NCBI RefSeq assembly: GCF_019097595.1 | Contig: NC_080718.1 | Coordinates: 13,486,657 to 13,550,656, forward strand | Direction: 5' to 3' | Source: Hemibagrus wyckioides | Lineage: Eukaryota; Chordata; Actinopteri; Siluriformes; Bagridae | DNA: 64,000 nucleotides | Shown here: piece after piece, positions 21,654 through 34,400 of the stretch | Layout of the letters: the number at the start of each line of letters is the position of its first letter | Numbering within the stretch: the first letter of the stretch is position 1 | Program-made: the position numbers and the translations under genes | Notes under the pieces: generated by a model | Database searches by the model: none | Told to the model about the DNA's origin: nothing | Seen by the model: the letters and a program-made list of their open reading frames with translations, nothing else

Positions 21654-23507
21654 CCTGTTCAATTTTGCATATAACAGTGCGATTAATTTAAAAAAATTTA
21701 ATCGTTGCCCAGCCCTAATATATATATACACTATATTGCCAAAAGTATTCGCTCACCTGCCTTGACTCGCATATGAACTTAAGTGACATCCCATTCCTAA
21801 TCCATAGGGTTCAATATGACGTCGGTCCACCCTTTGCAGCTATAACAGCTTCAACTCTTCTGGGAAGGCTGTCCATAAGGTTTAGGAGTGTGTTTATGGG
21901 AATTTTTGACCATTCTTCCAGAAGCGCATTTGTGAGGTCACACACTGATGTTGGACGAGAAGGCCTGGCTCTCAGTCTCCGCTCTAATTCATCCCAAAGG
22001 TGTTCTATCGGGTTGAGGTCAGGACTCTGTGCAGGCCAGTCAAGTTCATCCACACCAGACTCTGTCATCCATGTCTTTATGGACCTTGCTTTGTGCACTG
22101 GTGCACAGTCATGTTGGAAGAGGAAGGGGCCAGCTCCAAACTGTTCCCACAAAGTTGGGAGCATGGAATTGTCCAAAATGTCTTGGTATGCTGAAGCATT
22201 CAGAGTTCCTTTCACTGGAACTAAGGGGCCAAGCCCAGCTCCTGAAAAACAACCCCACACCATAATCCCCCTCCACCAAACTTTACACTTGGCACAATGC
22301 AGTCAGACAAGTACCGTTCTCCTGGCAACCGCCAAACCCAGACTCGTCCATCAGATTGCCAGATGGAGAAGCGCGATTCGTCACTCCAGAGAACGCGTCT
22401 CCACTGCTCTAGTGCTTTACACCACTGCATCCGACGCTTTGCATTGCACTTGGTGATGTATGGCTTGGATGCAGCTGCTCGGCCATGGAAACCCATTCCA
22501 TGAAGCTCTCTGCGCAATGTTCTTGAGCTAATCTGAAGGCCACATGAAGTTTGGAGGTCTGTAGCGATTGACTCTGCAGAAAGTTGGCGACCTCTTCGCA
22601 CTATGCGCCTCAGCATCCGCTGACCCCGCTCCGTCAGTTTACGTAGCCTACCACTTCGTGGCTGAGTTGCTGTCGTTCCCAAACACTTCCACGTTCTTAT
22701 AATACAGCTGACAGTTGACTGTGGAATATTTAGGAGCGAGGAAATTTCACGACTGGATTTGTTGCACAGGTGGCATCCTATCACAGTTCCACGCTGGAAT
22801 TCCTGCTCCTGAGAGCGACCCATTCTTTCACAAATGTTTGTAAAAACAGTCTGCATGCCTAGGTGCTTGATTTTATACACCTGTGGCCATGGAAGTGATT
22901 GGAACACCTGATTCTGATTATTTGGATGGGTGAGCGAATACTTTTGGCAATATAGTGTATATATATACACTCACTTATAAAACATCACATAAATTCACAT
23001 TTAATACATCATAAGACATATACTAAATTACAACACCCTGCAAAATGACAAAAGTATTTAAAACATGAAAAACAGACTAACTTTGTCCACACTCATCCTC
23101 TTGAAAGCTGCCTGAAGAACTTTGAAGTTGTGTATATACTCATGTTCCAGCTTGGCTTGGAATTTCACCTTCTTTAGAAAAATACACCCTGGAAATAACA
23201 TGTCCATGAACTGACAATATGCTGCACCTATAGATAAAACAAAAACACAAAACCGTTTACCTTATTCATTACGGAGTGGCATTTCAACCAAACAATCAGA
23301 TCACTCAGATCCAAATGAGTTTGTGAAACTTAGGGGGGAACAATGACCAGGACAGTGAATGTAGCTAAGGTGAAATTGACACTCACCTGAACATAACTGT
23401 TCTATTTTGGTGTAGCTGAGCTGGAGAGAGTCATTCACCCATGCCAGCATGTCATGTCGGCTCAGGTTCTCATTGGTGACAGACGTGGAGTATACATTCA
23501 CCGCCAT
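18564..23507 (-). CDS. mapre3: Microtubule-associated protein RP/EB family member 3 (EB3)
   Basis: EB3 tracks growing microtubule plus ends and recruits CAP-Gly and SxIP partners. Six coding exons: 23507-23387, 23227-23082, 20991-20796, 19967-19831, 19458-19306 and 18632-18564. Their phases are consistent and give 273 aa, against 281 in human. Exons 1-3 encode the calponin-homology domain, beginning [20 protein letters not shown] and including [21 protein letters not shown] basic Pro/Ser linker follows in exons 3-4. The EBH coiled coil ([19 protein letters not shown]) is in exon 5. The C-terminal tail ends QDEY, keeping the terminal EY dipeptide. Choices such as NPGEHFSHK and [19 protein letters not shown] point to MAPRE3 rather than MAPRE1 or MAPRE2. 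A slightly downstream alternative donor after exon 4 would break the frame. Two Tc1-family copies lie in its intron 3. Adjacent dpysl5 matches human 2p23. Confidence 0.96.
21109..21516 (-). mobile_element. Family A Tc1-like remnant, internally deleted
   Basis: From GCATAACATTATGACCACC to ATATCTATCAGTG, about 400 bases, in minus orientation. It keeps HTH-region sequence (reverse complement of the part near 46330) but lacks the DDE half. It lies in mapre3 intron 3, abutting the (TA)n tract. Confidence 0.7.
21505..21653. repeat. (TA)n with inverted flanks, then (GATA)n
   Basis: About 70 bases of alternating TA (21516-21585) are flanked by ATCTATCAGTG on the left and CACTGATAGAT on the right. 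The whole 21505-21597 block is therefore almost perfectly self-complementary. (GATA)n continues to 21653. Confidence 0.85.
21729..22957 (-). mobile_element. Tc1-like transposon, family B, young copy in mapre3 intron
   Basis: Perfect terminal repeats start CACTATATTGCCAAAAG at both ends and are flanked by TA. Length is 1229 bp. Minus-strand transposase frames at 22970-22221 and 22263-21811 together cover the whole protein: paired HTH ([15 protein letters not shown]), GRPRK-like linker and DDE motifs [16 protein letters not shown] and [13 protein letters not shown]. Compared with the copy at 53240-54487 it lacks 15 bp (in the RRHWT region), 3 bp (near QELSEF) and 1 G in the glycine run near 22270, the last shifting the frame. 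These three deletions account for the entire 19 bp length difference. It is probably non-autonomous. Confidence 0.93.
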
Positions 23508-23697
23508 TCCTTACATAGAGGTAACAACAGTTATTATTACGGCTAGTTAGACTTTAAATCATTGGAATTTGACCAGACATTGACAACTGTCCATTCCAAA
23601 TACAGGAAATCAATAGATCTTTAGTACAGGCAGGAGAAACTGCACTTTTTTATGATATAGTTAAAAAAAAAAAGAATTCTATGTACATCATCACATA

Positions 23698-24194
23698 CAC
23701 TATATTGCCAAAAGTTTTGGGACGTCTGCCTTTACATGCACAAGAATGTAATATGGTGTTGGCCAGTCCTTTGCAGCTATAACAGCTTCAACTCTTCTGA
23801 GAAGGGTTTCCACAAGGTTTAGGAGTGTGTTTATGGGAATTTTTGACCATTCCTCTAGAAGCTCATTTGTGAGGTCAGGCACTGATGTTGAACGAGAAGG
23901 CCTGCATCACAGTCTCCGGGTTTAGGTCAGGACTCTGCGCAAGCCAGTCAAGTACCTCCACACCAAACTCGCTCATTCATATCTTTATGGACCTTGCTTT
24001 GTGCACTGGTGTGCAGTCATGTTGGAACAGGAAGGGATCATCTCCAAAAGTTGGGAGCATGAAATTGTCCAAAATGTCTTGGTATGCTGAAGCATTAAGA
24101 GTTCATTTCACTGGAACTAAGGAGCCACGTCCAACCCCTGAAAAATTCAATGATTTGGGGGAGTGTCCCAAAACTTCTATATAGCAATATAGTG
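23698..24194 (-). mobile_element. Family B Tc1 remnant, about 500 bp, deleted interior
   Basis: Ends CACTATATTGCCAAAAG and GCAATATAGTG are retained. Between them only the C-terminal transposase region ([20 protein letters not shown]) and part of the DDE region remain, so the N-terminal half is gone. It lies about 190 bases upstream of the mapre3 ATG exon, in the 5' intron. Confidence 0.8.
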
Positions 24195-26926
24195 CATTTA
24201 TGAAACATTCTATGTAGTGTATTCAGAATACCAACAAGAATAAGAATAAGTGTGTTTATTTAACTGAAAATACAAAGTGTGCAATGTTGGACATACTCAA
24301 TACCCGCTTTGCTTACGTTGCGGAAAAGGGACAGGGCTACCAGGCCCTGACGCTGGATGGGAAAAAATGTTCAAGATGGCTGACGACACTCCAATGGTCA
24401 AGACACCTTACTAGTGTTTTATCAATTAGCCCACATTGTGTAATAATTTTTCAACGTTTTAAAAATTCACTGGATTCTGCTAAAGCTAGTGGCATTTGAC
24501 ATCGACTGTGAAACCACTTATTCTTCCAGGAAGTAAAAAAAACAGGTTTCTACTTGAAATCATACTACCCTTCTACTCCCTTCATTTGGGACCCAGCTTC
24601 TGTCTTTAATGTAATTAACACTGATCAATCATGTACAATATAACAGAGAGAAAGTAAACAGATCTTTTTATTGCAGGTTCTCTGAGCAGAACATGATGTT
24701 TATTATTAAGAAGGGAGAAACACAGTACAACACCTTCATTATTAACTGTCACTTTAGTGCTCTGGTTTTCTACACAAGCAGGCACATCACAATCCTAAAA
24801 AGTTCATCTTTCCAGATTACTTCATGTTCAACAATCTGTGATGTGTCCCAGGAGTTCTCAAAGTGGAGTCCAGGGAAATCTTAGGCCTAGTGAAGCATAA
24901 TCGTCTTTTTAATCTACAGTGGAGGAAATCCAACCTGTTCTCAATCCCTGCATATCAAGTACTGAAGCATGGGAACCCTTTAGCATCACTGCACATACGG
25001 AGACGGGTGACTTTGACTTCACTATAAAGACATGCTTGGTAATTTTGTGGAAAGTAATGAAATCTAATCTGCTTCAGCTCCCTGATGCAAAGAGTGAACA
25101 CATTTATTGGCTCTGCAGATGAACCCTGTGCTTGAAAGGTGAATAAAGGAAGTCTATAACAAAGAATAACACTTCTGTTTTTGGTTTTCTATTTGTGTTC
25201 TGGTGGAAATCACAACCCTTTATTATCAAAGTTATTACAGCTATGAGCCTGTTTGAACTGAATGGCATTCATCAAAACATCAATATCTCAAAATCAAATC
25301 AAGCCTAGAAAATAATGTCACCTTGGGCTTACTGAGTTTGGTAGGTGGAAAGTTCATAACAATAATGAAGAGACAAAATATTACTGTACATATACACTGA
25401 TTATACACCGATCAGACATAAAATTATGACCACCTGCCTAATATTGTGTTGGCCCATTTGCTGCCAAAACAGCCCTGACCCATCGAGGCATGGACCTACT
25501 AGATCCCTGACGGTGTGCTGTGGTATCTGGCACCAAGATGGTAGCAGCAGATCCTTTAAATCCTGCAAGTTGCGAGGTGGGGCCTCCATGAGAACAACTT
25601 ACAGGACTTAAAGGATACTTTTGATAGATACTGACCATTGCAGACCGGGAACACCCCACCAGAGCTGCAGTTTTGGAGATGCTCTGATCCAGTGGTCTAG
25701 CCATCACAATTTGGCCCTTGACAAACTCAGTCAAATCCTTACACTTGCCCATTTTTCCTGCTTCTAACACATCAACTTTGAGGATGTTCACTTGCTGCCT
25801 AATATATCCCACCCACTAACAGGTGCCATGATGAGGTGATCATCAGTGCTATTTACTTCACCTGTCAGTGTTCATAATGTTATGCCTGATCAACAGATCA
25901 TGAATTATAGGTGGACTATTAAAGGGGTCTTTGGAGACAGAAAGCTTGAGAAGCCCTGCCATGTCCGGTCCATGCACCTGACTCTGTGCTGCACTGGGAC
26001 GAATGTCCTAAAAGCATCATGACCTTTATAACACCTTTATTCGTAGTGGCAGCAAATAAGTGGTTCTCTGTGACATTTTGCATCGGCGGTCCTAACATGT
26101 GAGTTTAATCTGCAAGGGTTTAACATCTGATTTTACTTGGAGATGTTTTTTCTGCCCCATTGCACCGCTAACATGCCACTGCACGCGCACTCCGATTCTC
26201 TCTCTGACTGTGGTTTATCCTAATAATGATTAATTACAAAACTGAAAGTATGTCATCAATATTAAATTGAGTATAAAGACGTTGTCTCGAGCTCTTACGT
26301 GTAGGTTACCTGTACAGTATCTCTGTACTGATAAATGACTGATTCTGCTTTAACTGAACTGCTTTATTAAAAGCCCGCGTGCATAATTATTGTAAAAGAA
26401 AAAAAAACCACACACACACACACACATACTGTTCCAGACAAAATATATCATTGTCCACTCATCATAACTGTGATAGGTTATTAAAACAACTTGACATTCT
26501 GTTTTCTCAGCTAGCTGAGTCAGTAAATGGCCACACTGACAGAGCAGACAGTGGTGTGAAACATTACACATTGCATTTCCAGCGAGCCTTCACAGAGCCA
26601 TCACAGAGCCCGCAGGCCCGCAGCCCAGCAGCCCACACCGTCATTGTCGTCTATAACGCTTCACAGGGCTGTGATTTCAATCCTAACTTTCACTTTTCTA
26701 AGCCGATGACCGGACTAAATGTCACGCTGGCTCACTAAAAACAGACCTTAATCGTGACAGGCCGCGGCGCGCGCACTGCACACTGTCCCTGTAACCGCCG
26801 TTTTCACTGACTGGACACTCAGACACTAACAGAGCCACAAAGGCCCAAACGCGAAAACGACCCAAGCACGTTTATTTATCAAATAAACAACAAAAAAAAT
26901 AAAATACATTTTCTTCATTTACTTAC
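24195..26926 (-). other. Presumed mapre3 5' UTR intron
   Basis: The inferred intron between the noncoding exon ending at 26927 and the ATG exon starting at 23509. It holds a family A remnant at 25406-25891 and an (AC)n run near 26410-26427. The part from about 26580 to 26860 is relatively GC-rich. No coding exon is recognised. Confidence 0.45.
25406..25891 (-). mobile_element. Family A Tc1-like remnant (486 bp)
   Basis: The ends CACCGATCAGACATAA and TTATGCCTGATC are present. The interior keeps the HTH part (reverse strand [18 protein letters not shown]) fused to a short 3' piece, so most of the DDE domain is deleted. It is a miniature derivative in the mapre3 5' intron. Confidence 0.8.
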
Positions 26927-27080
26927 TGTATTATATTTTGCCTAGGTTCCCGACGTAACGCCTCCTGTCAAAATCCAAGACTAGCCCTGCTGGGTTAGCG
27001 GTTACAGCGCGGTGCAGTGGTTTGTAACGGGCCGCCCCCGCCGCTACTGCGCATGCGCCGAATTGTAGCGCGCCCCGCCT
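26927..27080 (-). promoter_or_regulatory. mapre3: mapre3 promoter and noncoding first exon (predicted)
   Basis: A minus-strand donor GTAAGTAAATG starts at 26926, so a 5' UTR exon would end at 26927. Upstream lies a CG-rich block with an NRF1-type site, TGCGCATGCGCC, at 27048-27059 and GGGCCGCCCCCGCC nearby. Tc1-derived DNA begins about 35 bases beyond the NRF1-type site. The start site itself is inferred. Confidence 0.55.
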
Positions 27081-27093
27081 CTGCCGTTTATGC

Positions 27094-27861
27094 GCGATAT
27101 TGCCAAAAGTTTTGGGACACCAAAAAAAAAAACAACTGTTTTTTAGGGGTTTTGACAATTTCATGCTCCCAACTTTGTGAGAACAGTTTGGAGATGGCCG
27201 CTTCCTGTTCCAACATGACTGTACACCAGTGCACAAAGCAAGGTCCTTGAAGACATGAATGAGTGAGTTTGGTGTGGAGGAACTTGACTGGCCTGCACCT
27301 CAATCCAATAGAACACCTTTGGGATGAATTAAAGCGGAGACAAAACTGGGACGTCTGCATTTACATGCACATGAATGTAATATGGAATTGGCCTGCCCTT
27401 TGCATTTATAACAGCATCAACTCTTCTGGGAAGGCTTTCAACCAAGTTTTGGAGTGTGTTTATGGGAATTTTTGACCATTCCTCTAGAAGTGCATTTGTG
27501 AGGTCAGGCACTGATGCTGGATGAGAAGGTCTGGCTCGCAGTCTCCTCTTTATTTCATCCCAAGGGTGTTCTATCTGGTTGAGGTCAGGACACTGTGAAG
27601 TTCCTCCACACCAAACTCACTCATCCATGTCTTTATAGACCTTGCTTTGTGCACTGGTGTGCAGTCATGTTGGAACAGGAAGGGGTCATCCCCAAACGGT
27701 TCCCATAAAGTTAGGAGCATGAAATTGTCCAAAATGTCTTGGTTTGCTGAAGCATTAAGAGTTCCTTTCACTGGAACTAAGAGGCCAAGCCAAACCCCTG
27801 AAATACAGCACCTGAATTCAATGATTTGGAGGGGTGTCCCAAAACCTTTGGCAATATAGTG
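27094..27861. mobile_element. Composite fold-back of two family B Tc1 fragments
   Basis: The left part, 27094 to about 27343, reads in transposase-sense on the plus strand (attttgacaatttcatgctcc... then CACCAGTGCACAAAG). The right part, about 27344-27861, reads in transposase-sense on the minus strand and ends GGCAATATAGTG. The region near 27155-27245 is the reverse complement of that near 27650-27745. Two partial elements thus face each other, with internal deletions and an A-run at 27122-27132. Confidence 0.75.
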
Positions 27862-29517
27862 TATGCCCAAATGTCATAGTTAATGCTTTTATAAATGCAA
27901 TCAAAATGCACTATTAGGAAAGATACCATGTAATAAGCATAAGAATGTGCTGTTATTAGTATTATTAATGCCTGAACTGTAATTTTGTGGGTTACTAAAA
28001 AAAATAAAATAATTATAATTCTCTATAATTCTCTATAAAAAATTAATTCTCTATAACCAGCAGCTCTGACTGTAAATATTTCCAACTGCAGGACAAATCA
28101 CCAGGTTGTATTAATGCACTAGCTCTATAGTAAAATCTTAAACAGGACAGGTAAGGCTGTTAAAAGTTTTCTGAAGCAGGAACGTTTTTAGTATTGAGGG
28201 GTTTTCTGGTTTCTAGATAACATGATAAGCTCGATTTTTGTCTTATTAGTTTTGAGAGAAAGAAAAAAGAAAGGGGTTAGGGAATGTTTATAGCTGTGTC
28301 AAAAATGCATCAAAGTGCAGATAAATAAAAATTCAGTGTTGACAAAATGCCGTAGAGGAATGAAACACTTCACTACAAGGTTGTTGTTGCAAAATAATCA
28401 GCTTTGTGATCACTGCGCACCATTGTTTAATATTTTTATATTATAGCAGTACACCCTGTTCTGTTTTATACAGTGAATGTCCAAGTTCTGGCCCCTTTTC
28501 TTTGGCATTATTTGTATACCTTAAATTATTCCTGCAGCTAGATAACAGACAAACTAAATACATCAATTTTATCCTAAGGACTGAATACACAAACTGTCTG
28601 CATGTTTATATTGTAAAAAGTGATACAGTGATTCAGAGAATATAAGAAACTACTATGATGTGAGCACTTACTCTATAGGTAGCATGCTATGTCCTTGTCT
28701 AGTAAGAGACAATTGAGACTGTTTTGTGTAGCAACAATTGAAAGCCCCTAAAAACAAATCTAATTATGCAATATTGTTATTGCTATTGTATAGTTTGCAC
28801 ACTGCTTGTCACAAGGGCACCAGCAGGAAACCTGAGCCTTCTGCTTCAAAGGAATGTTAATGTTAATTTTATGCTTCTCCTGCTGTGTCGCTTAAATGTA
28901 TTGCGTTTATCTTAATAGACCATTCCATGTCCCGAGCATTTCTACACAATTTTTCATAATCGGCCCCTCTAGGCTTGACTACTTGAACTGGCGAGATCGC
29001 GAAAACAAAGGATTCTTCCTTTAAACTACTCCCAGTGAAAACACATATGTAATTACTTTCTATGATAGCTGTATTGGACCTGAATGGAAGAAGGTTTTGG
29101 CTGAATGAACATTGCAATCATGTCATATCATGCATCGTTGGCCCAAATCTCAGCAAAATCTGCTGTAATTATAGAAAATTGGAAGCCCTTCTGAATATTG
29201 GTGTTTGTTTTGATTTCTGCAATCCTGGAAAAAGTGTGTGAGTATTTACTGGCCGTTTTGTTGGTATTTTCATAACACATTTGAATAAAACATCACACAA
29301 AAGTGCAATGGGAAACCTGTAATGTAATTCGGACACATTTTGATGCATTGGGACTGTAGAATTTTATATCAATTGAATTGAATTGTGTGCTTGTGTTATT
29401 TGTGTGTTATTACAATGATATTACATGCTATAATAACATATAACATACTAATGCATGCACTGCTTTAACATTGCAATTCAGTTAACGATCAAAAGTACCA
29501 TTCAAGGTTGGACAGGG
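27862..29517. other. Intergenic spacer between mapre3 promoter and dpysl5 3' end
   Basis: AT-rich sequence. A minus-strand frame of 82 codons at 29117-28869 has no recognised family. I see no repeat family in it. Confidence 0.4.
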
Positions 29518-29523
29518 TTTATT
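29518..29523 (-). terminator. dpysl5: Poly(A) signal candidate for dpysl5
   Basis: AATAAA on the minus strand, followed within about 40 bases by a GT-rich stretch, nearly 2 kb after the stop codon. A 3' UTR of that length is normal for this family. ATTAAA-type signals nearer the stop are alternatives. Confidence 0.35.
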
Positions 29524-31483
29524 TGAAGAGGAACATAACACATACACTTCTAGTGCATACATACACGGTGTATATATATATATATAAAAAGAAACGGTTG
29601 AGAAACATTGAGAGAGGTCCAAAAGGAAACCAAAACATCCACACACATGAATATTCAGCACCAATAAAGAAATCATCCTAGTGTATCTGTTGGACTCTTT
29701 TCTGTTACTGTATTACACATTGGGAGACAGCGGGGTCTCCAAATATGTCCGAACTATCAATGGAAGTAGTAACAGAACCAGTAAAAGACATGCTAGCAAT
29801 AAATCTCCTTTCACTTTAGCACTTCAGTATAATTGTGAGTCATATTCAGGGTTTACTCATTCACTAATCATAATTTAAGTGTCGAGTTTTGAAACACTTA
29901 CTTACATAAACCATTTGGTAAGAAGTATGTTTTGGTCAGCTCTGAAAGCCTACATCTCTCTCCAAGTCTCAAAAATGATTAAAAAATGTGTTGAACATGA
30001 TTTTAAAAACAACAAAAACATTTGTTTCGTAGCATTACTGGTGTTACTGTGAACTCAAAAAGGCAATCCCAGGCAATTACATAAAGATGCTGCAGTCAGA
30101 TTTAAATGAGAAAGTCAATCCTGATATGTGACACTGTAAACATGGCATTCATATTGGTTCACATTTATGGGCGGTACGTTACTACGTTACTTGACCAGAA
30201 ACACTCTCGGTAAATCTAAGAATGAATAGCTATCGATAACAATCGGCAACACGACACAAGTCTACCACACAGGGACACACCACTGTTACCACTCAGCATG
30301 TCATGTGCTCAAAACAAACGCTGAAACAAGAGGAAGAAACAAACCGATATGAACATAGACAGGTTCTGGCGAAATCATAAGCGATGGCATTAACTAGATT
30401 TGATCAAACTTGCCTTTGAATCATCCACAAGTCAAAAAAGAGAGAGAAAAGAATGAATTATTATACACACTGAAAACACAAAAGCGATACTGAGGCTGCG
30501 ATATAGAAGCATCTTTTTTTTTAATGTGTTATTTGATTACCACAACAGATGTACAGCTTAACAAATGGAGAGGCAGGGTTGTTACTGTACATAAGTGCAA
30601 TTCCAAAGATAAAACACTGAGGTAAACACATAGTCATGTGCCCAAATCATTTCAAAAATGTGGCAAAATATATAATGATACATCGTCCCACATCCATTAG
30701 CTGCGACATTGTTATTGTAGTGTTTGTTCTGCCGAATGTATACATCTTTTAAAGGAATATTTCAGCCTTTTTTAACAACCTAATCGATCAATCCATTAAC
30801 ATTAAGAGTGTAGTGTGTTCAACTGACAATAGATTCGACATTTCTCCGTATCGAGGAAACAACAAATAAACTGTTTTGGCGAAACTGAGTTAAATTCAGC
30901 ATTTAAGGGCAGTTGTTGGAGCAACACTTAAAGGTTTACACACATTTTTTTTTTGCTGTTTTCTCAGTATAGAGAAATGACTGTACTCATAACATTCTTG
31001 TCCATTGGAATATCACTTGATAACAGTTGATGTGGTGGACAGAGATCGGGTTGAAAAAAAAAGTATTCCTTTAACCATTGCATATCACAGTGCGTTGTTC
31101 GGAATAGAGACAGTGATATAAAGTGAAGTAGACAGGATCAGAGAACTTGCTTTGCGCCTTTATCAAATCAACTACATGACACCAAAACCAGATTAATTCA
31201 ATGCTAGTGTAATTCATTAAAACCCACATCTCCCACACAGGATCTACAAACCACACAGATACGTTGTCTTCCGTTTGCCTTCAAAATAACCCCCTGCACG
31301 TTGTTTTTTGTTTTTGTTGTTTTGTTTTACTTCCTGTAATCATTAACATGGACATTTAATTATGCTAGTAGCAAAGTGACAAGGATTAAATAAATTTTGG
31401 TCGATGTGAATTCATCAGATAATATTAGGTGTTTAGTTTCCGGTTTAGTTATTCAGTGGCTCCAAAAATAGCAGCAGCTGATG

Positions 31484-34400
31484 TTACCATATGCCACTGG
31501 ATCGACCACCAGGAGGAGCCAGAATCCTTTGGGAAGATCTCTTTGGAAGGTCATCATCAATCTGGACACCTGATTGTGAACAAAACACAAAGCTCCTGTA
31601 AGCTACATGACCATGATGAGTTTCTGTGACTTACAGTTTATTTTGTGATGCTCTGACAGTAGTGCCATGCCATAATATGATAAATTGATACGGTTAAGCT
31701 TTCTCTAAGGAGATAGTTATTTAATATTTATAGAATGTGTGTCAGCGTTTTGTAAGCTACAGCACTTCTGCACATGAGAGAATTCAAACTTCTGGTTTCT
31801 GGGTAATGCAACAAGCTGCGTATTTTTTATTAACTTCAAGAGAGTGGAAATAAGATAAGGCTGTGGTGTGGAAAAGACATGTTTATAACTGCTATAATGT
31901 AAGTCTAAATTGCCTCATGGACATTTAATGTAACTATAAGTGGTTAAAAAATATAAGAGAGTTATAAGAGGAATAAAACACTGCTGTTATGTAGGCAAAA
32001 CCACAAAAATAAGTATTATACTGAATAGTACTATATAAGATATATAATTTGCATAGTATCATCATACTGAACATCACATGTGGGTCATTTTGCTGGGACT
32101 GATGCACTATTACTTTATTACGACAGTTCTATTAATATTAACAGAAATTAATATTTGCATCAGTGACATTTCAGACAAAATATGGCCAGATTTTCTATTT
32201 ATTTTTCCTCTGTTAGTGGAAACAGATCCCAAAGAAGCTTCTTGTTGTAAAATTGTAAAAAATAAATTGTGTCCCTTCTTCTTTTTCAACTTTGTCTAAG
32301 GAGCTTTCATATTTTAAGTCAAAACCTATATTCCTAAAAAATACTGTTTGCCAATATCCACTGATAATGTCACTGACATTACTGTGGAAACCGTAAAATT
32401 TTATGTAGTGAACATGGAGGGATACACTACTGCATAATCACCCTCGGAACGCCGCTCCGTCAAATTTGTGAACCGGAATTAACTGTAGTATGGTACAAAA
32501 AAAAAATAATCGGCTTAACAGCTGTACTATAACAGCGTGCCCCTTTTTGGGCTTTACATGTTACATATGTAAAGTATTGTGCTTAAGTCTTAAAGTTGAA
32601 AGGCGCATGTTAAGAAATGCCGTAAATCATATATAATATGTTACTTCTAACATTTACATTTTGTTGAAAAATTTAGATTGAATATAGAAATCTAATATTT
32701 TTTCACACCATCTGATGCAGAAGTCAATAAAATAAACATCTAATAAACAAGAAAACAAAATTTCGTAAAAAAATGAATTGAGGTGACAAGTGCACAGTAC
32801 TGCATACGTATGACTGTCTATAAATGTACTGTGAAAGCAGGCTGTAGTACCAGATAAGCTGAAGCTGGACTCATGCAGATCTCTCACTCCTCCGTGACGA
32901 GTGCAGGGTCGTGGGGTCATATCCCCAGATGATGGGGCCGCCTCCTTTTTTCCTGCGTTCTGCACCGCAGCCACTTCTCCCGTGTAGGGAGCACGGTCCA
33001 CTCCCTTCAGAACCTGGCACTAAAGGGGGAAGGCAAAGGGAGCTCTTTTAATGCTCTAACTGTTTCTCACTTCCAGTAGCACACACACACACACACACGA
33101 AGCATAGAGTTGCTCTGATTTTAACGACAAGGGGATTATTTATGAAACAGAGTTATAAACCCCAGTGAAATGAATTGCACTGTTGACGGCATACCTTGTC
33201 CCGCTGCACCATCTTCTTGTAGAGAAAGTCTGGGAAGGTTCGGAGCGGGTAGAACTTTCCAGATCCCTCAGCACAGGTGAAGATGCCGTTTTCGTAGACA
33301 ACACGGCCACGGCTAATGGTGACCAATGGCACGCCATGACAGCGCAGACCTTCATACAGATTCACATCTCCTCCCTGCCACTGTGTGGTCACAGAGATGG
33401 TTCTACCCAAAGACAACACATATCACATGTCATTAGAGAGCTACATTTTTTGGAACATGAGGTGAAAGCAGATACTTAGGAGGGGCTACTGTTTTTATTT
33501 TAATTTTCCTATACATCATGTAACCAATCTAGCAGCTCTACCTTGACCCTTGAGTATAATCAACTTCATCCACACGCTGACCTATAATCACTGAGCTGTG
33601 CCTTATTTTGTTGTACCTGGTTGCGTCGGGGTCCCAGACTACCACATCAGCATCGGCTCCTGGGATGATCCTGCCTTTCCTGGGGTACAGGTTGTAGATC
33701 TTTGCTGCATTAGAGCTTGTGACAGCAACAAACCGATTTTCATCCATTTTTCCTCCAACCTGAAAGGGAAAAATATATTTCTCTTTGATAGCTTTCTCTT
33801 GAGCCTTCCGTTTGATGTGATCAGGGTTTAAGACTTGACAGATCTGATATGTTCTTAAGATGTCACAGGTCAATCTGCTCCATTTAAATATGTTTGTGTC
33901 TTGCGTGCTCCATTTTAATAACATATACACATCTAATAACTTATTATTGACTGCCAAACCACTGCATAACTAAATGGACATGATCTGATACTTCTATTCC
34001 CAGCAATGCTTTCTGAGGTTATTCTACGGTTACGCTCCTTTGTCAAATACTTCTGCTTACACGGCACTGCCAAAGTCTCGATTCTGATTGGTCAGAAGGT
34101 GCTTCTCTGACTGTAATGTGAATCCCAGACATATACTGATAGATTTGTTCTAAGTCACCATGTCTATAGTAACAACTAACTTGTGTATAGGATGCTTATA
34201 TAATTTCAACCTATGCATGAAATCATTTTTGGTGTTAGGTTTCTTTGTGTTACTACTTAATGAAGAAAAGCACTGCAAGATAATTGTTGCTGTTGTGAAG
34301 CTTTTTGTTAGAATGTTTATGCAACATTTACAGAAGGAGACTCCAGTTTTTGTGCTTTACTTCAGATTTAAAGCTTAAATTCTTTATGGTTTTTACTTTG

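Noticed and set aside
26379..26738. 119-codon plus-strand frame near the mapre3 promoter
   Set aside because: It starts in an (AC)n run and then reads GC-rich upstream DNA; there is no family resemblance.
28869..29117. 82-codon minus-strand frame containing PVQVVKPRGADYEKLC
   Set aside because: Looks mildly protein-like but has no recognised family and no splice signals linking it to mapre3 or dpysl5; kept only as a note.
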